This document shows positions 23,077 through 35,741 of a DNA stretch of 64,000 nt, in pieces; position 1 is the first letter of the stretch; each line of letters opens with the position of its first letter. A program made the position numbers and the translations under genes. The notes below the pieces were generated by a model. It was not told the DNA's origin. It saw nothing but the letters and a program-made list of their open reading frames with translations, and searched no databases. The DNA is taken from NCBI GenBank assembly GCA_018907035.1, contig JACCIC010000150.1, positions 1,309,001 to 1,373,000 of the forward strand, read 5' to 3'. This stretch comes from Sycobia sp. Sy_11. Its lineage: Eukaryota; Arthropoda; Insecta; Hymenoptera; Epichrysomallidae.

Positions 23077-23674
23077 TTCAAACTAATAAAAGATTATTTT
23101 ATGGTAGTTTGATTAATGTATAAAGTCGGTATCGTATACGTATTATAGAGGCTAAAGGTGTCGTACACCGAATGTAGAAAATGAGTAAAAAGAAGAAAAA
23201 AAAAGAAACGCATGCGCACAGTAGATCTTCGATAAAAATTATAGGAGTCCGAGCCAAAAAAACCTTATATACCGATTGATAAATAGGAAAAGCCTGGATC
23301 GTACGATGGCGCGATCTACGTTTCGTTTGCAAGCATGGCATAAAGTAAAAGAGGCCGATCCGCGCGAGCGACTGCGATTTCTTAAGGCCAGGAGTTCGGG
23401 GCTACCCGACAGCTTTTTGTGCACCCCCGAGAAATAAATTGATCCCAGATGGATGACGAAGAATTCGGAATTAAGCCCGATCCGAAGTGATGGGACGCAG
23501 CGATTTATAATCGAGTCGAGGGGGGGGGGCTAATGAAATCGATGTGCGGAATACGTACTATTAACAGAAAACTTAATTCGCGTATTTTGAAGATCGACCG
23601 TTCTGATGGAGCCGTTTCGAGAAACATGAATTGGCATATTTTTCTAAGATTTTTCTAAAATGAAAACTGAAAAT

Positions 23675-23678
<4 letters not shown>

Positions 23679-23719
<41 letters not shown>
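23679..23719. repeat. (GA)n microsatellite
   Basis: About 20 GA units. Confidence 0.95.
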
Positions 23720-23722
<3 letters not shown>

Positions 23723-23792
23723 GTGAAGCGCTTTCGTTGTCATATTTTATTCAACGATAAATTTCAACATGTTAGATTTTCTGCACAATCTG

Positions 23793-23793
<1 letters not shown>

Positions 23794-23836
<43 letters not shown>

Positions 23837-23837
23837 G
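23794..23837. repeat. (TA)n microsatellite
   Basis: TA run with one TTTA interruption. Confidence 0.9.
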
Positions 23838-24405
23838 TAGATGTACACATCGAAAGACTTTTCAACGTTTCGTGCGCCCTTACCAAAGGCCCTTCACTCG
23901 CATTGTGCTCTCGCCATTTTTCCCTGCCTGTCCCGTCGCATCCTCGTCTATTATCATCTGTTACTTGCGCTGCTGTCTATCTCCCTCCGACTCTCACGCC
24001 GCATCGAACTATCCGGACAAACCGCGGGGAATGGGGAGGGGGATAGGACCGACGTACCGCCGATACGCATTTGTCTGGCGCGCGCCGACTCCCTCGGCTT
24101 TGTCGCCGTGCTCGTTACGGATTTCCCGAGGTGCGAGACGGCCACCCGGCCCGTCCGACCCGACGCGACGACCGCGCATTAAGGATCCCTCCTTCTCCGC
24201 GCCTTGATTCACTTCCCGGGCGCGCCGCGCGCGGCAGGACGTTCGGTTAAGTGGAAGTGAAAAATTACCGTGCGACGCTCGATCGTACAACAAGCCGACG
24301 GCCGAGCGAGTTCGCGGTATAGGGCCTTTGCCACGGAATACCAAAGAAGCCCCTACCGCGATTGGCCCTGCGCGTACAGCAAAAAAAAAAAAAAATTACG
24401 CACCT

Positions 24406-25059
24406 GAAATTATTCAACAAAGAAGTAACATTAAATTTCATTTGCCGCGAAATGTAATATCCGACGCCGAAACGTTTAGAATGTCGCGGAAGGTCTTTGG
24501 TGCGAAGTCAAAGATGGTCGAGAACGCGCCGAAGACGAGCCACATCAAAGACGACCAAGAACATCTACTGATGGGCTACACGTTGAAAAAACCAAAGAAT
24601 TGGTTCTGCAAAATCGTCGATTTTGACATTGTTGTCGCTTGTTGATATTATTGAAATTTCAAATGGGCAGGTCAACACCATTTTGAACGACATTTTGTGC
24701 CTGAAAGTAGTCAAATCTCGATTTGGTGCCAAAAACACTAGATTCTTTGGAAAAACGGCGTTGCATGGAGGTCTGCGAAAGGATGCTTTCGGATTATCGG
24801 GACAAGATGGAATGCAGGAAAACTGAAGATGAGACTGGGGCCCACGCTTGCGTTCAGAAACAATGGATCGATCGAGCGAACATCGGGTCAAAGGAGAGCG
24901 GTGATCGAAAAAATCACGCCAAAGTCGCCCACTGTTTTCTTCGATTATCGTGGTGCGATGCATTACGAATTCCTTCCGACCGGCCAAACGGTTAACAAAG
25001 ATTATTATTTGAGCGTTACGCGTCGGAGCTTTTACGAACGAGTTCACGTTCTCTGCTAG
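24406..25059 (+). pseudogene. Decayed mariner-family transposase
   Basis: Pieces in all three plus-strand frames match the mariner transposase layout in order. They are EIIQQRSNIKF...AETFRMSRKVFG (N-terminal helix-turn-helix, from 24406), EISNGQVNTILNDILCLK (linker, about 24650-24710), RRCMEVCERMLSDYRDKME and TEDET (around the first catalytic Asp, about 24760-24835), and VFFDYRGAMHYEFLPTGQTV (second catalytic Asp, about 24935-24995). It ends VNKDYYLSVTRR, and the third-Asp region (HDNAPAH in the family) is missing. Several frameshifts and the 3' truncation make it non-functional. No terminal inverted repeats were found. Confidence 0.85.
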
Positions 25060-25353
25060 TGGAACTGTAAATATAGAAAAGCTTTTGAAATTTTTTTGAA
25101 GAACGCAACTTTATTCTCACGCGGTATAGCTAGAATATATTCACGCTGAAATTTCGATATTTCTACTGATTTATTTGTGCGTGCGAAATTTCGACCGTAA
25201 TATTTTCGAACGATTATTCTCACTCGAGGCTTTTACGAAGTCTTTTACAAAAAAATTTTCCTCCCTCGATCGAATTAAAGCAATTTTTCACCCGTCCGAA
25301 CAATTTTAGTTCCACGACAGGGCAAGGAATAAAAGCTTCGAGTGCACCTACAA

Positions 25354-25375
25354 ATATATATATATATATATATAT
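25354..25375. repeat. (TA)n microsatellite
   Basis: Short TA run. Confidence 0.9.
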
Positions 25376-25544
25376 GTACACGCTCGAGTTATTCGACCGT
25401 GGTACGTCCCTCTTTGTGCCTGATGTGTCTATGTGCCCTGCATTATACGTAAATCACGCTGACGGGCCGGCTGTATCAGTGCGGCTTTCTCCCTGAAACC
25501 GCCGGAAGGGCCTGCACTCGGCAAAAGGGAGAAACGAGAGAGGG

Positions 25545-25547
<3 letters not shown>

Positions 25548-25576
<29 letters not shown>
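25548..25576. repeat. (GA)n microsatellite
   Basis: About 14 GA units. Confidence 0.95.
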
Positions 25577-25581
<5 letters not shown>

Positions 25582-25896
25582 AACGTTCGCGCAAGCTCCG
25601 GTCTATACACAGCTTAACTATCATACACTTGCCATTGCCAGACCACATCAGACCTCGCTAGCCCTCCTTTTCTCTATGTCTCCCTCTTTCTCTCTCTCTG
25701 TCTCGCGCTCTGTATATGCGTGTATATGCGCACGCGCGTTTGTTTTATATACACATCCAGCAGAACACGGGACGGTCGAATTTTCCAAAGGGAAAAGAAT
25801 GACAGTTCGGAGTGGGGGTCAGCGTTCCTTTCAACGGAACGCCCTTGGCCTGAATCCCTTTTGCAAAATCTCCTGTACTTTGCTCGTTTCATGATT

Positions 25897-25910
25897 TCTC
25901 TCTCTCTTTT

Positions 25911-25952
<42 letters not shown>
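25897..25952. repeat. (TC)n microsatellite
   Basis: TC run with two T-rich interruptions near its start. Confidence 0.95.
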
Positions 25953-25955
<3 letters not shown>

Positions 25956-26115
25956 GTCTCTCTTTCCTTTCGCCATCCTCCGTCCCAGTTGTGCCCGGCG
26001 AAAGAAGACATAGGATATTTCGAGAGCGTATATAGGCACATTCTTCCCCAGCGGCACGCCCGTCTTTTCCGATGTCGGCGTTTTACGAGCGGGCGCACCC
26101 GCGCACTCTCGCGCC

Positions 26116-26172
<57 letters not shown>

Positions 26173-26189
26173 GTATGTATGTATGGATA
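26116..26189. repeat. (TA)n-(TATG)n compound microsatellite
   Basis: About 23 TA units then TATG units. Confidence 0.95.
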
Positions 26190-27058
26190 TAAATAATGGC
26201 ACGAATTTTGCAAGAGGCAGAGTGAGAGAAAGACAGAAGCGGGGACTAATAAAAATAGCCCATACCGAAGTCCTAATTGTGCGCAGGGTTCTGTCTCGGC
26301 TTTTAATGAATTTTCCGCGGCCGCTACGGCGGCCGTCCGACCTTGCTCTTGTTCTCGTACTCGGTTACGCGTGGAGGCGACGAAGCGTCGTACTAACCTG
26401 ACCCCTCCGCCTCCGTCGTCAATTGGCCGGACTAAAGTTCAACCTCGCGTCGATCGACCACGCACATTTTTGTTTGATCGCGCCGAAGAATTTTGCGCTG
26501 ATCGGTGCGACGAGAAAGTTGCACCGAACGGTTTTTGATGGGATAGAAAAAATAATAATACGCGAGGATAACGAAAATAAATTAAAGGAAAGAATACATT
26601 GTCGAGGACGCCGGCAAGATTAAAGTCGCTGCATTTCATAAAAATTAGATCCCACCCCCGCCATTTCTCTCTCTTTTTCCCTCTTTACCTCTCTACCTGG
26701 CGCCCTCCTTTCAAAGCGCATAACGCGAGAAGTCGCGGCAAACAGTAAATCGACATTGTACCCTTCGGAGTCCATATTTTTCCATCCCGTGGTATTATGG
26801 TATACGAGCCTCGTACGTCCCTGCATTGTCGCGAAAAACGAGAAGGACAACCCCGCGTATCCGAGAAGATCTACGCTACCTTCTTATTTTCCGTGAAAAT
26901 TCATCCCGTCCCGACAGAATTACCGTCGTAATAAGATGCTTATCATCGTAATACGGGCTATCGTCCAAGAACGAAGGGGGCGGCGAATTAGGGTTGCGCA
27001 ATAACTTCGAGACGCCGGGCTCCGCGCGCTGTCCTCATCAAAAGTTTTACATCGCCTC

Positions 27059-27130
<72 letters not shown>
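27059..27130. repeat. (GA)n microsatellite
   Basis: About 35 GA units with two interruptions, the longest GA array here. Confidence 0.95.
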
Positions 27131-27548
27131 TAGTCCTGCAAAAAAATGCCTCGGCGACTTCGCGACTATCGCTGTAACTTATCTTTGGTTGATTCCATCC
27201 GCTCCTACATTGACCCAATCTTCACGCCGGGATGGGTAGGCGTAACGCACCGCGCATGCAAAGACCCTCCGCCATTGTTACCTGTCGTAGTTTTATATTC
27301 GCTCGAGTCTGGCCGGCTCTCTCTCTCTCTCCATCTCTCTCTCCCCTACCCACCTTCTCGAGATCATCCCTGAATAATCTTATCGACCGCTCCCCTCCCC
27401 CTCAACGCTCGCACCGTTCTTTTGCTTCTATGGACCTGGCGGCTGGTTTTGCGCTCGTTTTCTCACAAGCAGGCGCCACCTTGCGATTTTGACTCGACTT
27501 CGTCGTATAAGAGGCCGCGTCGACGTACTTTATCCGTACGCCTAGTAT

Positions 27549-27551
<3 letters not shown>

Positions 27552-27599
<48 letters not shown>
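27552..27599. repeat. (TA)n microsatellite
   Basis: About 24 TA units. Confidence 0.95.
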
Positions 27600-27603
<4 letters not shown>

Positions 27604-28121
27604 CGTATGTATTTTAGTCGAGAAGTGGGTGGTCGTCGCAGGGGCGCGCGTGCGCGTATGGACAGTCGGCTTTCGCGAATTAACTTTGGAATTCTGGCAG
27701 CTGCTGCGCCCCGTCGGCGGCGCGGTTCAGAAAGTGCCTTGTACGTGTATAGAGGCGGTTGGAGAAGAGTCGGGAGACGAGGCATTGGGGCGAGGAGGGC
27801 GCAAGAAGCCGCGGTCGTGCAAGAGAAAGACGCGACCACGGGGAGCATCCACGCCCTTTCCCTGTTCGATCGTTTTTGAACGCGGTGTCGTGTATGCGCG
27901 CGCGCCTGTGTGTGTGTGTATGTGTAACTGGGCTCGGCAGGGTCGCGCGCGTAATCCCCGACGACTACGGCGCCGGCGCCCGGCTGACCTTGCGCGGTGG
28001 CATCGCAAGTAGGCCGACCCGAGTGTTATAACCTCCGACCTTACACACACACACATATCAACGACGCAAAGCTGCGATAATTGCGAATGTTTTCCACCCA
28101 CTCTTCTGGGCGCTCTTTGCT

Positions 28122-28159
28122 TTCTCTCTCTCTCTCCCTCCCCCCCCCTCTCTCTCTCT
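28122..28159. repeat. (TC)n tract with C run
   Basis: Two TC runs separated by about eight C. Confidence 0.9.
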
Positions 28160-30218
28160 TCCTAATGTATTTCATTTTCGCTCTTCTAACAGGATTACTA
28201 CTTCATTTTGCTTCATTTTCTCGAGCTGTACGCTTGAGCTTCGTTACTTCATTGTCTCTCCTTCTTTATTGTCTATGCGAGTGCAAATCCTTGCTGGCCA
28301 TTGCGCTGAGGTAATTTTAGGATAAATTGACAGAGACGTAAGATATCCCACGAGAATGGCCTAATATGATGAATTTCTAAGTATTCGCTGAAATTCAATA
28401 TATCAAGATCCTCTAATGTTCTTTACCGTTCATAAAGGATAATGAATGTGTAAGGCATACGATGGAACTGTTGCAAAAAAATTGTTGCAATAAAGTTACA
28501 ATAAACTTAAAAAAAAATCAAAACAAAAATAAAAAAATGAATGTATAGTCCTTTTACTTGGGGTTGACACTAAAATGATATGCAGGTTCATCGGTTATTT
28601 TTCTCGATTATGAACTTTTGTTTCTTTTGATTGTTGCAAAAATGGAATATTATTGATAATAATACGTAAAAGATGATCTTTCTCATTTTTAAAGTCTTAA
28701 ACCATTTTCTTAGTTTTCAAGTTCTACACTTTAAAGTCTTAAATCAATGTTTCTTCTAAAAGTAGTATCCTTCATTCTGTGCATCTTCAAAATCCATAAA
28801 AAATTCGTAATTTCTTCTTTACCGATAATTAACTTTGCACATAATAAATCATTTACGGTATTATGGAAATATTAAGTTCGGAAAATTAGAAATCCTCGGA
28901 TATGACTTACTTTGGAAGTTCATAGTTCAATATTTAAGTTTTCTATCGATAAACTTTTCCATGGGATCCAGTCTCCGATTTTTCCATACTCGGGTGAATC
29001 ACTTTTAGTCCAATCAGGGTTATACGATATTTTTCAACAAACTTATTGAAAACCGATCTAATCAAGCACGTACTACGCAGAAGAACGCGTTGGATATGGT
29101 ACTGCTTAAAGATTTGAAATGAATTGATTTACTTGCGAGAGAAGAAAGATGCAAATGTGTTATTATCGCTTCAATTGGCAAAAATGCCGCGTGGTCCTGT
29201 AAGTACTATCGCTATCTCTTTTTCCCGACCCAATCGATATTCAATAATTTTTCAATATCACGCTAATGAATCAGATTCTTTTTTTTTTTTGAGGGATTTT
29301 TTTTGTTTTTTTTTTTTTTCATTCGAATCGACGTAGACCGGCATCGACTATCCGCGCCTAATTGGGTTGCGCGGCACTTCCGAACACTCGGACGAGTTCG
29401 TTAATTCGCATTAAATTGCGCCGTCAATTAAATTCGCTCGGCGCCCCGGCCGAAAGTCGACCGGCGCCTACTATTGTTCAATTGGCAAAACAAAATCAAA
29501 AGGAAAAAAAATGCAATTGTAGGAGGGAACTTGGGTTCCATCGAGAATGAAACGCTCGGGAGCTCGTGACGGGAAATCCGTGCGGCCTACTACCACACGT
29601 ATCAATCCCGATCGAAGCTCGATTGAGACGAGATGGATGAATTGTTTTTTTTTTTTCTTTTTTTTCAACAACTATTGGTCTAGCGCGAATTTTTTCGTTT
29701 GTTTCATTTTTTTCGGTTTTTTAATTTAAAAGCTCGCTTCGAACTCACCGATTTTGTCCCCCCGTGTTATCGAATGCCTCGTACGGGAGGAGGAGCCAGT
29801 CGAACGGCTGAGTACGATCGAGCGCCCCTCCCCCGCCCCCCCTCTGGGGGGGTCGCAGAGAGTCGCCCGTGTCGCGAGTCAAGTGCCAGGGGCCATCGGG
29901 GCCGATCTCGAAGGCAGCGTATCGCCGCCCATAATCGATTCTACGGGTCTGGTTTCGAAGCCAGCGCCCGATCCGCTGCGAGATTAACGGGGCAAGGGGT
30001 CGCGGGGACGGGAGGCCAGCTTTTCGCTAAGCTCGTGATCGGCCAATTGGCTGGCCGGGAAGTCGAGTTGGAGCTGGCGCATCGAGGAGAGAGACTGATT
30101 TTGCTCTCCGGCTCGCTCGCGTATTCGGGGTCTTTTGCTCGGCGATTGAGGTAATGGAATTTTTCGTTGCTTTCCGGCATTAGATATTCAGTGTCTACGA
30201 CGTGACTCTTCACGTACA

Positions 30219-30224
<6 letters not shown>

Positions 30225-30262
<38 letters not shown>
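30225..30262. repeat. (TA)n microsatellite
   Basis: TA array directly before the Penelope-like fragment at 30281. Confidence 0.95.
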
Positions 30263-30264
<2 letters not shown>

Positions 30265-30280
30265 CATTAATACATATATA

Positions 30281-30424
30281 ATTCAGGTTGTTAAATTATG
30301 TAATGAATGCTACATTGGACCGACAACTACCAACAATTTAAAAAAGAGAATTTATGAACATAAATATAGTTTACGTAGTTCATATATTACTTCTGGTTTA
30401 AAAGAACGTCAATTAATAAATTAA
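30281..30424 (+). pseudogene. Second Penelope-like GIY-YIG fragment
   Basis: An open plus-strand stretch reads VVKLCNECYIGPTTTNNL, KKRIYEHKYSLRSSYI and TSGLKERQ before a TAA at 30422-30424. The CxxCYIG core followed by an RxxEH-like segment is the GIY-YIG signature of Penelope-like elements. Further traces (NHLNPHELKL, about 30512-30541) lie in another frame. It differs clearly from the 8863-9150 copy, so it comes from another lineage or an older insertion. A (TA)n array (30225-30262) lies immediately upstream. Confidence 0.6.
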
Positions 30425-32742
30425 TAAATATTTCTATGGGTCTTACAGTCCAATTAAATAAATTAAAATTAATACATAATGTTTAATTAAGGTTGTTAAA
30501 CAGGGTTTAACAATCATTTAAATCCACATGAGTTGAAGTTGTCATAGGAAGTACGTACACAATCCAACAATCCTGCAATAAAAAATGTATTTATCAAAAG
30601 CATCCTCAAATTAGAGGTTATTTGATCCATTGATTTGATTGTAATTCTCTTTGTACATAGTTTTTATTATAAAGGATTGATATAGGTCTGAAAGCCCGCT
30701 CGTGATAGACGGTCATGTCTACTTAGAAAGTTTATAAAATATTTAAAATGACGTTATTTTGTTTTTTTTTTAATTTAAATGCGGTGTCCGTGCCTTTGCG
30801 TGTTCTTTCTTCGAAACGGGCGCGCTGTCAGAATTCTAAGTAAGCAGCGGATCTAAAAGGACGATAAAAGAAGAAGGGGCGCACGACGAGATCATGCTGA
30901 GAAAGCGAAGAAAGCACAAATTTCACGGAATTGACGCCATTGCTTCTGCAATTGTGCTTGCGTGAAAGTATGTAAAGCGTTGGGGTGGGGGGGGGGCGTT
31001 GCTATCGGAATCCCTTCATGGAGAGCCGGATCGAAAAGAACTCCCTTATCTTCGTGTTATACGAAAAGCGAGCGAAAGCTGTGCAATTGTCGCACGGTCA
31101 TCGTTGAATAAACGTCGATAAAATTATTTTCGAAATTGGAACTTTCAAACGTCCGCGATGTTTTTGACGGACTGAGCTGCAATTTCGCGCCTACTTCTTG
31201 TGAATATCTACTTACGTCGTGAAATAGAACTATCGCAGAATGCCACTGATTGTTTACTACCTTCTTTTTTTAAACCTCTACTTCGTGAAATCGGTTCTTC
31301 GAAACACTACAAATTTTATTTCACAGTGAATTAAAATAATGTCAATTGCCGTTTTTTGTACTTATGGTTTACTTTATCGTTTTATTTACTAATTATGGTT
31401 TACCACTGTTAACGTACAATAAGACACACAAATAAATTAATTGGCATGTATTTGTGCATTCAAATTTGAACGCTATATTTTTAATAATAATAATAATATT
31501 AAATTATAAATGTATAACAGAGGGACAGTGCGTATGAAGAAATAAATAAAGTGTTATATTTAAAAAAAATTTTAATTATACTTACGTCGACTATTTTAAA
31601 CTAAAATAATCAATATTTGTATCGAAGTTATAGTCTTTATACGATAATATGACTGTAATGACCGTTAGACTGTCCTTATTTACGATGATCCCCGTAGAGT
31701 AGGAGAAACAATGATCGTAAAAATAAATATACTACTATTCGTAAAACACAATTTGACTGCTCCCCATCGATCAAATTTATCGAATTTCGTTATCTTTTAT
31801 CAACAGATTTATTAGTATGCTACTCATTTTCCTATCGAATTATTCGTTACCAACGACAATGTATTTATTTTTATGATTTTTCTGTAGCAATATTTCAGAG
31901 TCTACTGACGTGATCGTAAAAAGGGAGGTCTGACGTTCATAACGATTATATATTATTTTATAAGGACCGTACGACATGGTCCAATCTAAGTTATTGCAAG
32001 TTTCAAACAGAGTTTATTAAAGTACAGGTAACCATTTTTACAATTTACATATCAATGTATAAATAGAAAGCTATACGATTATTATTATTGGCGATAGAAT
32101 TATTCTGATCAAGCAATAAAGTGCAACCCTTGCGTTTCTCGCGACGGTGCGCTAGGCAGAGGAGCTGGAAGTCAACCTTTGGCATACGAACGATTACCCA
32201 GTGAAATGTCGGAGAGCCGCGCGCATCGCTCGTTGAGCCAAAAAGGTCGGGCCACGCGTCCAAGCTCGGTCCCCGATCGCGCAGATCGCCTCTTCGCGAA
32301 CAAAAAAAAGAAAGAAAATAAACATCGTGGATTACAGCCCGAGACGGCGTAGCGCCGCATTCCACGACTCGAAGTCTACGAAAATCCGCGTAAGAATCCG
32401 ATCTGCATCCGGCGCGAAGTTCGATCGATCGGCGCCAATGCGCTCGGCGGCACGAGTGTAGTGCGGAACGGTTCGCGTCGCGGCAAATCGATCCTTAATT
32501 CGGGGCTTAAGCGCTTCGATCGTAAAGGTCGGTCGTGGGCGAATCGAGCAACGGCGCGGCTCGCGGCAGGCGCACACGCGCGTTCGCGAATCCTATCGCG
32601 CTTTGAAAATAAAACGTGCCTCGGGCTTTCTTCGGACGCGTGAGAGGAGGCGAGAGGCAAAAAATTTTCCCGGTTCCCCGATTGATGTCGTAAGGGCCGG
32701 GGGGGGGGGATGGAGATGCAACACGGCCAAAAGCAGACTCAC

Positions 32743-32931
32743 CGCCCGCTCCTCGGTCTCGACGATGAGGTGGTTGTTCTTCAGCGTCAGCGTGATAATG
32801 TTCCCGTTGGCGTTCTTGCTGCACGCCTGGTTCCCGGTCGAGGTGTAGTCGACGCCGCCGCCGGTGAGCGCGACTTGCTCCATCACTTCCGTCTCGCAGA
32901 TGTAGCGCGGCCCGTCCATGCCGTTCACCAG
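32743..32931 (-). CDS. Internal coding exon (exon A), most upstream exon seen
   Basis: This exon has 63 codons, phase 0 at both ends. The acceptor CAG is at 32932-32934 and the strong donor GTGAGT at 32737-32742. The protein reads LVNGMDGPRYICETEVMEQ, then VALTGGGVDYTSTGNQ, ACSKNANGNIITLTLKNNH and LIVETEERA. It is non-repetitive and looks more folded than the later exons (alternating beta-like pattern, two Cys). No transmembrane segment is present. The absence of an in-frame stop at the acceptor side and the phase-0 entry show that upstream exons exist, but none was found to the right in this window. Confidence 0.75.
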
Positions 32932-34513
32932 CTGGAGTGGGGGAGCAAAATGAAAAATAAATTAGTCCCGACATTTTGTCGGTGCGCAAAGTTGGATTTT
33001 CGTACGCCCTAGTTGAATTTCATTCAAATGTACAAGACACACGAAATATATATATATTTATACATATGTATAATTTCAATTCAATATTGAATACATATTA
33101 CTGAATGAGGGAAGTTATGGAAATTGTAATTTCCAGACTTAATTTTTTTGGGAGTAATGTTCCAGTAGAAGAATAATACATTTTATATATTAATACTAAA
33201 CAGATATGTTCATTATAATAAGTTCATTATAAAAAGTTTTTTTCTCAACTCTCCGAATTTCATCGATATTTTATAATTTTCTCCAGCACTGATGATTTTC
33301 TAAGTACTAAGACAATACTAATGCGAGGCAATACAATGCTGAGTTAGTGTCGCACTCCCAATGTATTTTTTCTGAAAATTAAGTTAATGCGGTGAATTAA
33401 TTTCCAGCAAGCATTGACTGCTAATTTACAATGAAATGAGAATATATATTTTGAAAAATGAATAATCTACTTAAATCTATAATAATTTCTTTTTTATTAT
33501 AATCATTATTACTTATGAATAAGAATGGGAAAAAGGAGAGTTATTAAAAGAGGATTGGATGATCATTTGCGCAGAACCGAAAAAAAATTTTGTTCTATAT
33601 AAAATTTTCCATTCTTGCCTACGTTTGTAAACATGCGCGTGTACGCACATAATACACAAAACTGATTTCTCTACGATACGAGATTAATAAATTGCAATGA
33701 TCAGAGATCAATGTATCACGTTGATCGATATAGACGTCGAAGTGCAATGTCACAGTGGTTCGAAGCCCACTGTAATGTGTCGGCCTATCAAAAGCTTGCA
33801 TTGAAATAATAAATACTACGGGGATCGCTTGCAGAGCAACATTGGTTGAAAAAAACAATTGTATAAATAAATACTTATACCATTATTAAAAATCGCACAA
33901 CTATTTAATTTTACACAACATTAAACATTGCCTCGAATACAAACAAAAATGGATAAATACGGAATTCTATTATATTTATATATATAGTTATTATATACCC
34001 AATCAAAACGATAGTGCATCCTTAAAGGGAAACGCCGATATTCTAATAAATATCGCCCTATGCGATTTTACAAAGGGCCGCTCATATTTTGTATACAGGA
34101 AAAATATTGTGAATTTTTGAAAGAGTATTGGCGCCCCTTCTGAGAGTCGTGTATGAATATTACGTTATATTGTGGATCGCGTTCTAGAATGTAAAATGAA
34201 AATTGGATCATTATGTATCATTCCGTGATTTAGAAGAAAAAATCATTTCTACGAACGCTTAAAAGAAATAAAATAATTAAGCGACGCTCGGCGTAGTTCT
34301 AGAAAACATTCGGAGTCATTGATATTTATTCTCGGCTCTCCTTGAGGTCAAAAAGAATAATTTTTTTTAGTTATTAATTTTAATAATATTTAATTATATA
34401 TATACATATATAATTAAACTCAATTTACAAAAATGCATTGCCATTAATTTTCCCGTGGATAATTTTGTTTCAAGAAATCCAAAAGGCAAAGAGTGCAATC
34501 GTCTAGGTGATAC

Positions 34514-34565
34514 GCATGATTATCAAATATGCAATGATGCGCATGATCATCAAATAGGCAATGAG
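34514..34565. repeat. Two-copy tandem repeat, period 27
   Basis: GCATGATTATCAAATATGCA is followed 27 nt later by GCATGATCATCAAATAGGCA, with matching ATGA ends. It is a simple local duplication in AT-rich DNA. Confidence 0.6.
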
Positions 34566-35703
34566 AGAAAAAACTGGCAATTGCACGCCTAAACCAATGA
34601 AACTTGTTCACGTACGCAATTCACAACGAATTTGATCGAATCAAAGGAAACTCTTCAAGGAGGAAAAAAAATATTAGGAATAGATTTTAAGCGGTTCGAT
34701 TTAAGGCCTGATTCAGTTTGATCAGATTTGAAGGGAAAAGAAGGGACATTTATTTCGAAACATCGAGCTTTTTATGTCGCAGCTTCGAATGGAATTTTTC
34801 ACTTCGCTGTCTCTCTGCTTTACGAGCTGATTTAAAACACTTCCGATTTTATGCGGTATGGAGAAAAAGAAAACTAAGTGTTCAACGAAATAGAAAATTT
34901 ACTGTTAATCTTCATTAAATATCTACTACAATGTTATATACGCGGTAATAATTCTTCCTCGTATTTTTATTAAAGTGAAAATAATCCAAGAAAACCAAAG
35001 ATACACCTATTATAACGAATCGGTCGTCTATTTTTCGCGGCCAGTACAGTAATTTTAATATCCACTGGACGTCATGCGCGAACGGCGAGATCCGTGGGCG
35101 ATCTTCCCGAATCGATTCCGCGCACGAGGCTAAAATTTAAAAAAAAAAAAACCCGTCGACCGTGGCAATAAAGAGCGCGGCGTCGTTACGCAACGCCCGA
35201 AGCCGCGATCGCGAGCGAGCGCATCCCATCGTGTCGCACCGTGACGCCTCCTGTTCACCGCGCGATATTTAAACGCGTTCGGCTAACTTTACGAGGCGAC
35301 GCGGCATTTAGCGCGCGCGCGCGCGCGGGGCTGATAATGGGACTCTGCGTTATCGCTCCGCGCGATGCGGCATGGGAACGACGGCGGGGGCGGGGGGGGG
35401 GTGTATTATACGTTGATAGGGTGTATTATACAATGATGTCCGGGCGGAGGACTGGCGGCGCGTGCCCGCGCGCGCCTTCGTATCGATCTCCTTTGCAGTT
35501 TTCCATCCTTCCCGCACGTCTGTCCGCCCCTCCGGTTTTTTCGTTTGTTTTTTTTTTTTTTTTTTTGCACGACGATAGAAAAACTCGAGCCCCGGGTATA
35601 TAGGAGATTACGGGAGGGACGTCGTGGAGCTCCGGATTCGAGAAGTAGGGGATCGAAGGGTCGCGAACTAGGTTGGAATGTTAATTGGCTTCGTTGAGAA
35701 ATC

Positions 35704-35741
35704 GTATGTATGTATCTGTGTGTGTGTGTGTGTGTGTGTGT
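35704..35741. repeat. (TATG)n-(TG)n microsatellite
   Basis: Two TATG steps then about 12 TG units. Confidence 0.9.

Larger units (their letters stand above)
18777..32742 (-). other. Large intron A to B (about 14 kb)
   Basis: The donor is GTGAGT at 32737-32742 and the acceptor CAG at 18777-18779. It contains the SINE-like unit, the mariner pseudogene and the second Penelope-like fragment. GC/CpG-rich blocks lie at about 20560-22450, 23880-24350, 25380-28060, 29340-30150 and 32200-32740. No extra exon with good splice sites and non-repetitive coding was found, but a short alternative exon cannot be excluded. Confidence 0.65.

Noticed and set aside
24565..25047. 160-codon minus-strand frame
   Set aside because: It is antisense to the mariner relic.
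27422..28012. 196-codon plus-strand frame
   Set aside because: It crosses a (TA)n array and a TG run and has Arg/Pro-rich composition typical of GC-rich non-coding DNA.
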